A DNA stretch of 21,892 nucleotides from the NCBI GenBank assembly GCA_903862155.1, contig CAIOXF010000038.1:1-21892 (forward strand), written 5' to 3'. A model generated the notes under the pieces. The model saw only the letters and a list, made by a program, of their open reading frames with translations, had not been told where the DNA came from and searched no databases. Below are positions 15,919 through 21,892 of the stretch, piece after piece. Each line of letters opens with the position of its first letter. The stretch's first letter is position 1. The position numbers and the translations under genes were made by a program. The DNA comes from an uncultured cyanobacterium (lineage in GTDB: Bacteria; Cyanobacteriota; Cyanobacteriia; PCC-6307; Cyanobiaceae).

Positions 15919-17262
15919 AGCCGGGTCTTCCACCACAGGCTGATCGTCGAGCTCATGCTCGGCGCCGAGGTGGAGGGTCTTGGCCCACACCAGCTTCTTG
16001 GGCAGCAGGGCCATCCGCAGGCTGGTCCAGGGGATCACCACGAACCAGTGGCCCAGGTACACGATCCCGAGCGCCAGGTTCAGGGGGTTCATCGCGGGGA
16101 GCTCGGGCCCCTCGCCGCCACGGCGGCAGCCCGCAAAGATCGACACCCCGGAGAGGCCGAAAGCCACGAACGACAGGGGCCAGATCGTGGGCAGGGTGCC
16201 GGTGAGCGGGGCGCTGATCAGGTCGGCGATGGCCACCACCGGGAGGCCGTACTGCAACAGGAAGAAGCAGGCCAGATCCAGCTTGCGGCCGAAGCCGAGC
16301 GGCCCGCCCACCAGGCCGGGCCAGTAGTCGAAGAAGCGCTGCAAGCCGCCTTCCGCCCAGCGCTGGCGCTGGCGCAGCAGGGCCCGCAGGGTGAGCACCG
16401 CCTCCTCCCGCACCGGCGGATCCCAGAGCACGCCCACGCACTGATTGGCGAGCAGCAGCCGGAAGCTCAGATCGAGATCGTCGGTGACGGTGTCTTCGTT
16501 GAAGCCTCCGCAGGCCTCCACCGCATCACGACGCAGGAGCTGGCCATTCCCCCGCAGTTCGGCCACGCCGCCACTGGCCAGCCGGCCCTCCTGGATCACG
16601 GTGTCCAGCGCCATTTCCATGGCCTGCGCCCGGGTGAGCAGGTTCACCGAGGGATTCACTACCGCTTTGCGCAGCTGCACGGCAGACCAACCGCCCGCCT
16701 CGGCAAAGGGAATGAGCCGCTCCAGGGTGTCGGGCTGCAGCTCGGCATCGGCATCAAGCACCAGCAGCCAGCGGCCCTGGAGCTGCTGCATCACCAGATT
16801 GAGGGCGCCGGACTTACCGCCGCCGGCATTGGGTTCACGGCGCAGCACCCGCAGCTGGGAGAAGCGGGTCTGCAGCTCAGCCAGAAGCTCGGGGGTGCGG
16901 TCGCTGCTGCCATCGTCGATCACCCAGAGGGTGAGTTGCCCCTCGGGGTAGCGGAGGGTGCCTAGGCGCTCTACCAGGCGGGTGATCACGGCCTGCTCAT
17001 CGCGGGCGGCCACCACCACATCCACAGCCGGGAGCGGATCTGTGCCAGCAGGCGGAGCCACCAGCGCATCGGAGCCGCGGCGGAGCAGTGGCAGCAACAC
17101 CGTGCGCACGCTGTAGCCGCCCAGCAGCACAGCCAGGGTGATCGCCGGCGCCAGACTGGCGGTCCCCGCAAGGAAGTGGGGCGCCGCACCGGCCAACCCG
17201 CAGCAACCCACGAACAGGGCTGACTTCAGGCGGCGATGGGAAGAGCTGCCGCCTGCAGCCAT
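15910..17262 (-). CDS. Membrane family-2 glycosyltransferase, possibly beta-monoglucosyldiacylglycerol synthase
   Basis: A 450-residue processive-type GT2 enzyme with the full motif set: WVIDDGSSD (Asp116/117), LDADAEL (Asp170, Asp172), TDDLDLSFR (260-262) and QRQRW (298-302). Two hydrophobic segments precede the catalytic domain (about 13-31 and 38-60), and three or so follow it (about 328-347, 352-375, 393-415), placing it in a membrane with a cytoplasmic active site. The GGGKSGALN and GGVAELRGNGQ stretches resemble, as I recall them, the cyanobacterial enzyme (Sll1377 type) that transfers glucose from UDP-glucose to diacylglycerol, the first step to galactolipid. That substrate is inferred; a polysaccharide or other lipid glycosyltransferase remains possible. 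It starts 24 bases after the stop of the SpoIID-domain gene on the same strand, so the two are probably co-transcribed. Confidence 0.85.
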   Translation of the reverse strand: MAAGGSSSHRRLKSALFVGCCGLAGAAPHFLAGTASLAPAITLAVLLGGYSVRTVLLPLLRRGSDALVAPPAGTDPLPAVDVVVAARDEQAVITRLVERLGTLRYPEGQLTLWVIDDGSSDRTPELLAELQTRFSQLRVLRREPNAGGGKSGALNLVMQQLQGRWLLVLDADAELQPDTLERLIPFAEAGGWSAVQLRKAVVNPSVNLLTRAQAMEMALDTVIQEGRLASGGVAELRGNGQLLRRDAVEACGGFNEDTVTDDLDLSFRLLLANQCVGVLWDPPVREEAVLTLRALLRQRQRWAEGGLQRFFDYWPGLVGGPLGFGRKLDLACFFLLQYGLPVVAIADLISAPLTGTLPTIWPLSFVAFGLSGVSIFAGCRRGGEGPELPAMNPLNLALGIVYLGHWFVVIPWTSLRMALLPKKLVWAKTLHLGAEHELDDQPVVEDPAAV

Positions 17263-17286
17263 GGCGTCCCCGGAAGTGGGGGAACT

Positions 17287-18831
17287 TTACGGCGCGCTTC
17301 CAGACAGGGCCGAGAGCGGCAGCAACTGGGTGCCGGGGTAGTAGCGGGCCAGGATCCGCTCCAGGCTCCAGCCCTGGCGGGCCAGGTCGATGGCGCCTGC
17401 CTGGGAAAGTCCGGCGCCGTGGCCGAAGCCACCGCCTTCGAAGCGCCAGCGCCCAGGTCCGGCGGGCTGCACCACAAACAGGGTGCTGGGCAGCTGCCTC
17501 AGGCTGCGGCGAATCGCGTCGCGGCGCAGCACCACAGCGCTGCCACCGGGGTCGCCGCTGAGTTCCAAGGCCAGCACCCGGCCACTGGGGCCCCGCTGAA
17601 GCACGCTGACGCGGCGTACCTCGCCAAAGCGACGATCCAGCGCCCGAGCGGCCGCGGTGAGGGTGGCCGCATTCAGCTGGCGCTGCCAACGAAAGCGGGG
17701 GTGGTCGGCACCCACTGCCCCGGCACTGGTCCTTAGCAGGCGGGACACCTCAGTGGCATCGAGCGGCAAGGTGAGCCCCCGGGCCCCATCAAGGGCAGCC
17801 TGCAGATAGGGCAAGGGACTGCCCGCCCACACCTCCTCAAACGCGGCCGACACACCGCCGTTCGTGGCGTGATACACCGCATGGATTGGCTGGCCCTGCC
17901 AGGCGAGCACCCGACCTCCGGTAGCAGCGATGGCCCTGCTCACGGCGGTGCCCGCATGGCGCGGATCGCCATACACCTGGCACTGGGTGTCGGCGCAGAG
18001 GTGGTAGCCATCCACTGAGAAGCGGTGTTGGTTGCGCAGGGCCCAGGTGCGGGCCAGCACCGACTGGGCCGCCAGGGCCGCCGGCGGTGCACCGGCACCT
18101 ATCTCATGCGGCACCACCCCCAGCAGGTAGCGCTCCACGGGCACCTGCTCCACCAGCGTCCAGCCGCCGTGGGCATCGGCCTGCAGACGGAAGGGGCCGG
18201 CAAACAGGCCCCCGTTCCAACGCAGTCCGCCCGGGGCCTCGATCCGGATCGGTCCCACCAGCAACCGGGCGCCTGAAGGTTCCTGCAAGAGCGGCACCCA
18301 GGCCTGGGTCTCACGGCGCTCCACCAGCCGGGGGGTCTGGCCCGGGATGGCGGGCGAGCCAGCGGGCGCCCACACCTCCCAGTCGCGGGGGCGGGCGATC
18401 ACAGGCTGCGCCCCGGCAGCCTGCCAACGCTGCGCCATCGTTTCGGCGGACTCAAAGCTGGCGAAGGGGCCCAGCACCAACCGGCGCACCAGCAGGGGCT
18501 TGGGCAGGGCCTCGCGGTGCCAGCGCAGGGTGAAGGCCGGGGCCTCGGCACTCACACCCCTGGCATCGCGCAGGCGCAGAGCCCCTTTGGCACCCCGCAG
18601 GCTGAGCTCCCCCGGCCCGCCGAGATGGGCCCCCAGGGCCACCCAGAGCTGCGTCTGGGCCGCCGTGACGGCAGGTGGAGGCGCCACCGGCAGATGCAGA
18701 AGCGCCTCAGGCCGGGGGGTCGTCACCTGGGCCCGGCAGCCACCGGCGGCACCCACCAGGGCGAAAAAACCCAGCTGCAGTGTGGCCTGGGCGAGGCGAG
18801 ACGGCCTGGTGAGGCGAGCGATCTGCAGCAA
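17287..18831 (-). CDS. SpoIID/LytB-domain protein with SPOR-like segment, probably exported
   Basis: The C-terminal half is a SpoIID/LytB domain. It has VERYLLGVVPHEIG near residues 232-245 with the conserved Glu243, AAQSVLARTWAL, CADTQCQVYGD, YHATNGG and the closing GGGFGHGAGLSQAGA. SpoIID itself is a lytic transglycosylase acting on peptidoglycan stripped of stem peptides; cyanobacterial members are poorly studied. Upstream, VLGPFASFESAETMAQRWQA (about 119-138) resembles a SPOR domain, which binds denuded glycan strands. The N-terminus has a hydrophobic stretch ending in GGC, a possible but poor lipobox. The frame is open to 19011, into antisense rpmI; I chose a TTG at 18829-18831, giving 514 residues and a signal-like N-terminus, so the start is uncertain. 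It diverges from rpmI and lies upstream of the glycosyltransferase. Confidence 0.82.
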   Translation of the reverse strand: MLQIARLTRPSRLAQATLQLGFFALVGAAGGCRAQVTTPRPEALLHLPVAPPPAVTAAQTQLWVALGAHLGGPGELSLRGAKGALRLRDARGVSAEAPAFTLRWHREALPKPLLVRRLVLGPFASFESAETMAQRWQAAGAQPVIARPRDWEVWAPAGSPAIPGQTPRLVERRETQAWVPLLQEPSGARLLVGPIRIEAPGGLRWNGGLFAGPFRLQADAHGGWTLVEQVPVERYLLGVVPHEIGAGAPPAALAAQSVLARTWALRNQHRFSVDGYHLCADTQCQVYGDPRHAGTAVSRAIAATGGRVLAWQGQPIHAVYHATNGGVSAAFEEVWAGSPLPYLQAALDGARGLTLPLDATEVSRLLRTSAGAVGADHPRFRWQRQLNAATLTAAARALDRRFGEVRRVSVLQRGPSGRVLALELSGDPGGSAVVLRRDAIRRSLRQLPSTLFVVQPAGPGRWRFEGGGFGHGAGLSQAGAIDLARQGWSLERILARYYPGTQLLPLSALSGSAP

Positions 18832-18870
18832 CTGGGGAAGGGAGTGAAGGGGGGTGGGGACCCCACGTCG

Positions 18871-18884
18871 TAGATTCTTAGTTT
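18871..18884 (+). promoter_or_regulatory. Possible -10 region for rpmI
   Basis: TAGATT (18871-18876), and the overlapping alternative TTAGTT just after it, form the only AT-rich island in the 75-base gap between the divergent SpoIID-domain gene and rpmI. They lie about 23-35 bases before the rpmI ATG. No matching -35 box was found. The same island could serve the opposite strand. Confidence 0.3.
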
Positions 18885-18906
18885 GTGCCCGAGCCCCCGC
18901 GAGACA

Positions 18907-19104
18907 ATGCCGAAGCTCAAGACCCGCAAAGCAGCCGCCAAGCGGTTCAAGGCCACCGGCAGCGGCAAGTTCATGCGCCGTCGCGCCTTCCGCAGCCACC
19001 TGCTCGATCACAAGAGCCCGAAGCGGAAGCGCTACCTCGGCACCATGGCCGTTGTCGATGAGCGCGATGCGGACAACGTGAGCGCGATGCTCCCGTACGC
19101 CTGA
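18907..19104 (+). CDS. rpmI: Large ribosomal subunit protein bL35
   Basis: A 65-residue basic protein with the bL35 signature PKLKTRKAAAKRFKATGSGK at the N-terminus and RRRAFRSHLLDHKSPKRKRYL in the middle, the expected size for this 50S subunit protein. The ATG at 18907 is the only sensible start. It sits 49 bases before rplT, the usual bacterial pairing. infC, which often precedes this pair in other bacteria, is absent here: the gene upstream is a divergent envelope-protein gene. Confidence 0.97.
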   Translation: MPKLKTRKAAAKRFKATGSGKFMRRRAFRSHLLDHKSPKRKRYLGTMAVVDERDADNVSAMLPYA

Positions 19105-19153
19105 GCTCGGCCGCTCGGTTCATTCATTCGTCATACCCACCTGATTTCCAGCC

Positions 19154-19501
19154 ATGGCCCGCGTCAAGAGGGGCAACGTCGCCCGTAAACGCCGCAACAA
19201 GATCCTGCGCCTGGCCCGTGGCTTCCGCGGCGGCAACGGCTCCCTCTTCCGCACCGCCAACCAGCGGGTGATGAAGGCCCTCTGCAATGCCTATCGCGAC
19301 CGTCGTCGTCGTAAGCGCGACTTCCGTCGCCTGTGGATTGCCCGCATCAACGCCGCAGCCCGCATGAACGGCCTCAGCTATAGCCGGCTGATGGGTGGCC
19401 TCAAGAAGGCCGATGTGCGCATCAACCGGAAGATGCTGGCCCAGCTGGCCGTGGTTGACCCCTCCAGCTTCACCGCCGTGGCTGGCGCCGCCAAGAGCTA
19501 A
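19154..19501 (+). CDS. rplT: Large ribosomal subunit protein bL20
   Basis: A 115-residue, strongly basic protein matching bL20, which binds 23S rRNA early in 50S assembly. Motifs include MARVKRGNVARKRRNKIL, GFRGGNGSLFRTANQRVMKA, RDRRRRKRDFRRLWIARINAA and the LAQLAVVDPSSF C-terminal region. Length and start (ATG at 19154) are standard. In some bacteria bL20 represses its own operon by binding an mRNA structure in front of the pair; I could not identify such a structure in the short leader here. ycf37 follows 29 bases downstream with no terminator visible between. Confidence 0.97.
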   Translation: MARVKRGNVARKRRNKILRLARGFRGGNGSLFRTANQRVMKALCNAYRDRRRRKRDFRRLWIARINAAARMNGLSYSRLMGGLKKADVRINRKMLAQLAVVDPSSFTAVAGAAKS

Positions 19502-19530
19502 ACAACAACACCCAGATCAGGTCGGTCGTG

Positions 19531-20070
19531 ATGGATTCGGTTCTTCCTCAGGCCTACCTGATCGGCTTGATCGTGTTACTGGCGGGCGCGGCCGTGGTCG
19601 TTGCCCGCCAGATTTTGCGTGTCCGGCGCGATGAGCTCGCGCTGAGCCGCTACGACAGCGATGGCAAGAAGCCTGGCGATGCCGCCGGGCTCTACGAGTT
19701 GGCATCCGTTCAGCTGCGCAAGCGCCTCTACGGCCAAGCCCTCGACAACCTCAAGCTTGCGGCCAAGCGCGCCGAAGCCGAAGGTGAACCCGCCGAAGCC
19801 CGAGCTGTGATCCAGAACGCCCTCGGCTTTTCGCTGGCTGCCCAAAGCAACTACAAAACAGCGGTCAAGCACTACCGCCTGGCCCTGGAGGCCAAGCCCA
19901 ACTACCCGGTGGCGCTGAACAACCTGGCCTTCGCTCTCGAGAAGCAGCAGAAGCTCGAGGAAGCCCAGGCCACCTACGAGAAGGTGCTCAGCCTCGATGC
20001 TGCCAATAAAACCGCGAAGAAGCGCCTGAAACTGCTCGAGCGAAAAGGCGGCCTCAACGAAGCCGCCTGA
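19531..20070 (+). CDS. ycf37: Ycf37-like TPR protein, photosystem I assembly/stability
   Basis: A 179-residue protein with one N-terminal membrane helix (about residues 8-26, AYLIGLIVLLAGAAVVVARQ) followed by a soluble helical part. At least three TPR units are visible, roughly at 53-85, 90-121 and 122-155; the clearest is NYKTAVKHYRLALEAKPNYPVALNNLAFAL. This build, one anchor plus three TPRs in about 175 residues, and the N-terminal sequence fit Ycf37, which in Synechocystis binds photosystem I and helps its assembly. The ATG at 19531 directly follows an in-frame GTG; either could start it. The ycf37 identity is inferred from architecture and remembered family sequence; another TPR membrane protein is the alternative. 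Confidence 0.75.
   Translation: MDSVLPQAYLIGLIVLLAGAAVVVARQILRVRRDELALSRYDSDGKKPGDAAGLYELASVQLRKRLYGQALDNLKLAAKRAEAEGEPAEARAVIQNALGFSLAAQSNYKTAVKHYRLALEAKPNYPVALNNLAFALEKQQKLEEAQATYEKVLSLDAANKTAKKRLKLLERKGGLNEAA
20046..20068 (+). terminator. Weak hairpin at the 3' end of ycf37
   Basis: AGGCGGC (20046-20052) and GCCGCCT (20062-20068) pair perfectly with a 9-base loop, running into the stop codon. No T-tract follows. It could help end the rpmI-rplT-ycf37 transcript in front of the convergent gene, but chance is possible at this GC content. Confidence 0.25.
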
Positions 20071-20094
20071 TCAAGTTGCTGGTCCAGCCCCGGT

Positions 20095-20676
20095 TCACCA
20101 GAGGCCGCGGACCCGCTGAGTACTGCGCGCAGCAGGAGCGACACCACCCACCGGGCTAAGGGCCAGACGACCGCCCATTTCGGTGAGGCGCAGACCGTTC
20201 CATCCGCTGACCGCCAGGCCCTGAAGGCCCTGGAACAGGCCGCCGGGCTGCAAACCACCGCCCACCTTGTCGCCAAGAACCAGCAGATCCAACTGGTCTG
20301 ATTCGGCGCTGAGATTGCCCTGCACCGGCGATGTCACCCCGCCAATGGTGATGTCGCCGCGCAGATCCACGATCTGACCAACTGCCGTGAGGTTGCTCAA
20401 GCGCAGTTGCACCGGCACCGGGCCGCCACTGGCGAAGGATTGATAAGTACCCACCCATTCGCGGGGGATCTGGCGGGCGAGCATCTGGGCGCGGGCCTTG
20501 GGATCAAAGGTCTGCACCCGGTTGGATTCGGTGCCGGTGGCTTCGTCGATCTTGTACGCCTCCTGGGTGGGCGTGGTGAATGGAACGAAGGCGTCGCGGG
20601 GCAGCGGGGTGGCAGCGATGGTGGTGGCGGCCGCCAGGGGCGCAGCAACAGCGACCAGCAGGGGTGCAGCGGGCAC
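20095..20676 (-). CDS. Uncharacterised secreted protein
   Basis: I do not recognise this 193-residue protein. It begins with a hydrophobic alanine-rich stretch (MPAAPLLVAVAAPLAAATTIAATPLP) that looks like a signal peptide, so export is likely. The rest has a compact, beta-rich look: REWVGTYQSFASGGPVPVQLRLSNL, then VDLRGDITIGGVTSPVQGNLSAESDQLDLLVL, then a glycine-rich segment, ending Arg-rich. No catalytic motif, cysteine pair or lipobox stands out. The start is a GTG (20676-20674): an in-frame TAA lies four codons upstream, so translation cannot begin much earlier. It stands alone on the minus strand, convergent with ycf37 and divergent from thiG by 51 bases. That it is a real gene rests on signal peptide, codon pattern and fit between neighbours. 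Confidence 0.72.
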   Translation of the reverse strand: MPAAPLLVAVAAPLAAATTIAATPLPRDAFVPFTTPTQEAYKIDEATGTESNRVQTFDPKARAQMLARQIPREWVGTYQSFASGGPVPVQLRLSNLTAVGQIVDLRGDITIGGVTSPVQGNLSAESDQLDLLVLGDKVGGGLQPGGLFQGLQGLAVSGWNGLRLTEMGGRLALSPVGGVAPAARSTQRVRGLW

Positions 20677-20727
20677 AGCAGGTGTTTAAGGCTGATGGGA
20701 GGCTAGGACCGTTCCTCATCCGCAGCC

Positions 20728-21522
20728 GTGGACGATTCCCTGGTGATTGGCGGCCGGCGCTTCCGCAGCCGGCTGATGACCGGCACCGGCAAGTACCCGA
20801 GCCTGGAGGCCATGCAGGCCAGCCTTCAGGCCAGCGACTGCGACATCGTGACCGTGGCCGTCAGGCGCGTGCAGAGCGTGGCCACAGGCCACGAGGGCCT
20901 GATGGAGGCGATCGACTGGCAGCGGATCTGGATGCTGCCCAACACGGCCGGCTGCGCCACCGCCGAGGAGGCGATCCGGGTGGCACGGCTTGGCCGGGAG
21001 CTGGCCAAGTTGGCTGGGCAGGAAGACAACACCTTCATCAAGTTGGAGGTGATCCCCGATTCGCGCCACCTACTGCCGGATCCGATCGGGACCCTGGAAG
21101 CCGCTGAACAACTGGTGAAGGAAGGCTTCACGGTGCTGCCCTACATCAACGCCGATCCGCTGCTAGCCAAGCGGCTGGAGGAGGCAGGCTGCGCCACAGT
21201 GATGCCCCTGGGCTCCCCGATCGGTTCGGGCCAGGGGATCCGCAATGCGGCCAACATCGCCCTGATCATCGAGAACGCCCAGGTGCCGGTGGTGGTGGAT
21301 GCGGGCATCGGCGTGCCCAGCGAAGCGGCCCAGGCCATGGAGATGGGCGCCGACGCCCTGCTCATCAACAGCGCCATCGCCATGGCGGGCAACCCGGCGG
21401 CGATGGCGCGGGCCATGGCCCAGGCCTGCGAAGCCGGCCGCACCGCCTTCCAGGCGGGCCGTCTGCCGGTGCGCCCGGATGCGAGCCCCAGCTCCCCCGT
21501 GAGCGGTCGGGTGGGGTCGTGA
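20728..21522 (+). CDS. thiG: Thiazole synthase ThiG
   Basis: ThiG forms the thiazole phosphate ring of thiamine from 1-deoxyxylulose 5-phosphate, dehydroglycine and ThiS-thiocarboxylate. The 264-residue product has the family's N-terminal FRSRLMTGTGKYPS, TVAVRRVQ (residues 42-49), the Schiff-base Lys105 in FIKLEVI, PLGSPIGSGQGIRN, VVDAGIGVPSEAAQAMEMGADALLINSAIA, and a C-terminal FQAGRLPVR followed by a short Ser/Pro-rich tail. The start is a GTG at 20728. Other thi genes are not in the window. No TPP riboswitch fits into the 51-base upstream gap, so control by that route is not evident here. Confidence 0.95.
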   Translation: MDDSLVIGGRRFRSRLMTGTGKYPSLEAMQASLQASDCDIVTVAVRRVQSVATGHEGLMEAIDWQRIWMLPNTAGCATAEEAIRVARLGRELAKLAGQEDNTFIKLEVIPDSRHLLPDPIGTLEAAEQLVKEGFTVLPYINADPLLAKRLEEAGCATVMPLGSPIGSGQGIRNAANIALIIENAQVPVVVDAGIGVPSEAAQAMEMGADALLINSAIAMAGNPAAMARAMAQACEAGRTAFQAGRLPVRPDASPSSPVSGRVGS

Positions 21523-21533
21523 AGTTCCGTACC

Positions 21534-21561
21534 GAGGGTTGAGCCGCCACCGGGAACCCTC
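21534..21561. repeat. Inverted repeat within the psb34-like promoter
   Basis: GAGGGTT (21534-21540) and AACCCTC (21555-21561) are perfect inverted copies separated by 14 bases. The left arm overlaps the -35 box and the right arm abuts the -10 box of the promoter proposed here. It could be an operator or, as RNA, a weak thiG terminator; no T-tract follows. Confidence 0.45.
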
Positions 21562-21567
21562 CATAAC
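21539..21567 (+). promoter_or_regulatory. Promoter for the psb34-like gene
   Basis: TTGAGC (21539-21544), 17 bases, then CATAAC (21562-21567): a good match in sequence and spacing to a housekeeping sigma-70-type promoter. It predicts a transcript starting near 21574, about 20 bases before the ATG at 21595, and excludes the in-frame GTG at 21568 as the start. Confidence 0.6.
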
Positions 21568-21594
21568 GTGACCGGCACACGACGAGATGCGCTG

Positions 21595-21762
21595 ATGCAG
21601 GTCACCGAAGAGGACGGCGGACGCCTGAACGCCTTCGCCAAGGAGCCCCGGATGGTGGTGATGGAGCAGGGCGAGGCCAGCGGCCCCAACACCCGGCTGC
21701 TGCTGATCGGCGGCGCCGTACTGGTGGCCCTGCTGGTGGCGGTGGCGGCCGGGATCAGCTGA
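21595..21762 (+). CDS. Psb34/Ssl1498-like one-helix thylakoid protein
   Basis: A 55-residue protein with a hydrophilic N-terminal part, MQVTEEDGGRLNAFAKEPRM, and one C-terminal membrane helix (about 34-54, LLLIGGAVLVALLVAVAAG). The pattern DE/ED-x-G-x-LN-x-FA-x-EP-x-M is that of the Ssl1498 family. Its Synechocystis and Thermosynechococcus members (Psb34) associate with photosystem II assembly intermediates near CP47; they resemble high-light-inducible proteins but lack their chlorophyll-binding motif, as does this one. The promoter at 21539-21567 supports the ATG at 21595. It stands between thiG and sqdB. The family call rests on the N-terminal pattern and size; a generic small membrane protein is the alternative. 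Confidence 0.72.
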   Translation: MQVTEEDGGRLNAFAKEPRMVVMEQGEASGPNTRLLLIGGAVLVALLVAVAAGIS

Positions 21763-21792
21763 GAGGCACCACCAGACGCCTGTAGTAGCTTG

Positions 21793-21813
21793 CGAGCCGG
21801 ATCATTCCGCTCG
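21793..21813. repeat. 21-base dyad just upstream of sqdB
   Basis: CGAGCCGGAT and ATTCCGCTCG are inverted around a central C (21803), with 8 of 10 positions Watson-Crick paired plus one that would be G-U in RNA. It ends 6 bases before the sqdB ribosome-binding site. It could be an operator for a dimeric regulator or a 5' untranslated hairpin. A TAGTAG (21783-21788) just before it is a weak candidate -10 element. Confidence 0.4.
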
Positions 21814-21829
21814 TTCTGCAGGAGTTCAG

Positions 21830-21892
21830 GTGAAGGTTCTCGTTCTCGGAGGCGACGGCTTCTGCGGCTGGCCCTGCGCGGTGAACCTGGCC
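21830..21892 (+). CDS. sqdB: UDP-sulfoquinovose synthase SqdB, N-terminal fragment
   Basis: Only the first 21 codons are in the window. They read MKVLVLGGDGFCGWPCAVNL, which combines the Rossmann NAD-binding GGDGFCG (the epimerase/dehydratase GxxGxxG pattern) with the CGW sequence typical of SqdB. SqdB makes UDP-sulfoquinovose from UDP-glucose and sulfite, the head group donor for the thylakoid sulfolipid SQDG. The start is a GTG at 21830 preceded by AGGAG (21820-21824) with a 5-base spacer, an ideal ribosome-binding site. The gene continues past the right edge, so only the N-terminus can be assessed; another extended short-chain sugar-nucleotide epimerase is the alternative. Confidence 0.85.
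   Translation, partial: MKVLVLGGDGFCGWPCAVNLA

Noticed and set aside
15955..16965. Plus-strand open frame opposite the glycosyltransferase
   Set aside because: The minus strand carries all GT2 motifs in one frame; this frame has a composition typical of antisense reading.
21757..21800. CTGAGAGG near the end of the psb34-like gene, reminiscent of the TPP riboswitch core
   Set aside because: The other conserved TPP riboswitch segments do not follow, it overlaps a stop codon, and it lies downstream of thiG rather than upstream.
1..21892. HIP1 palindromes (GCGATCGC) typical of many cyanobacteria
   Set aside because: Several near matches such as GCGATCGA and GCGATCGG were seen but no complete copy, though the scan was by eye; many marine picocyanobacteria lack HIP1 enrichment.

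Overview
The window comes from a high-GC unicellular cyanobacterium of the Synechococcus/Cyanobium (picocyanobacterial) type. This is inferred from gene content: homologues of ycf23 and ycf37, a Psb34/Ssl1498-like one-helix protein, the start of sqdB, and two neighbourhoods known from cyanobacteria (asd-dapA-rnj diverging from tig-clpP-clpX). Coding is very dense, no gap without a gene exceeds about 190 bases, and no tRNA, rRNA, CRISPR array, insertion sequence or prophage was seen. It reads as conserved core chromosome rather than an accessory island.

Layout, left to right. (1) Minus strand, read from 3260 down to 1: ycf23, a four-helix membrane protein of the phage-holin-like family, and uvrB (last few residues cut off by the left edge). 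A textbook intrinsic terminator lies between ycf23 and the membrane-protein gene and covers the latter's start codon. (2) Plus strand: tilS and, 2 bases later, an uncharacterised protein with a helical N-terminus and a long disordered tail. (3) Minus strand operon asd-dapA-rnj (lysine/threonine precursor synthesis plus RNase J). (4) Plus strand run tig-clpP-clpX-(LRAT-domain protein)-dnaX: chaperone, protease and replication clamp-loader genes. (5) Minus strand: a SpoIID/LytB-domain envelope protein followed by a processive family-2 membrane glycosyltransferase. (6) Plus strand: rpmI-rplT (ribosomal proteins bL35 and bL20) and ycf37 (photosystem I assembly TPR protein). (7) Minus strand: one secreted protein of unknown function. 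(8) Plus strand: thiG, a psb34-like gene with a good promoter, and the first 21 codons of sqdB (sulfolipid synthesis).

How the genes work together: tig, clpP and clpX handle nascent-chain folding and proteolysis; asd and dapA are consecutive steps towards lysine and diaminopimelate; rnj sits in their operon as an RNA-processing enzyme. ycf37, psb34 and sqdB concern the thylakoid (photosystem assembly and lipid), and the glycosyltransferase may also make a thylakoid glycolipid.

No new multi-gene system was found. The observations most worth checking are the terminator that overlaps the start codon of the holin-like gene, the arginine-rich tail of RNase J ending in a motif like the PNPase-binding motif of cyanobacterial RNase E, the LRAT-domain protein between clpX and dnaX, and dyad-symmetric elements in the psb34 promoter and in front of sqdB.
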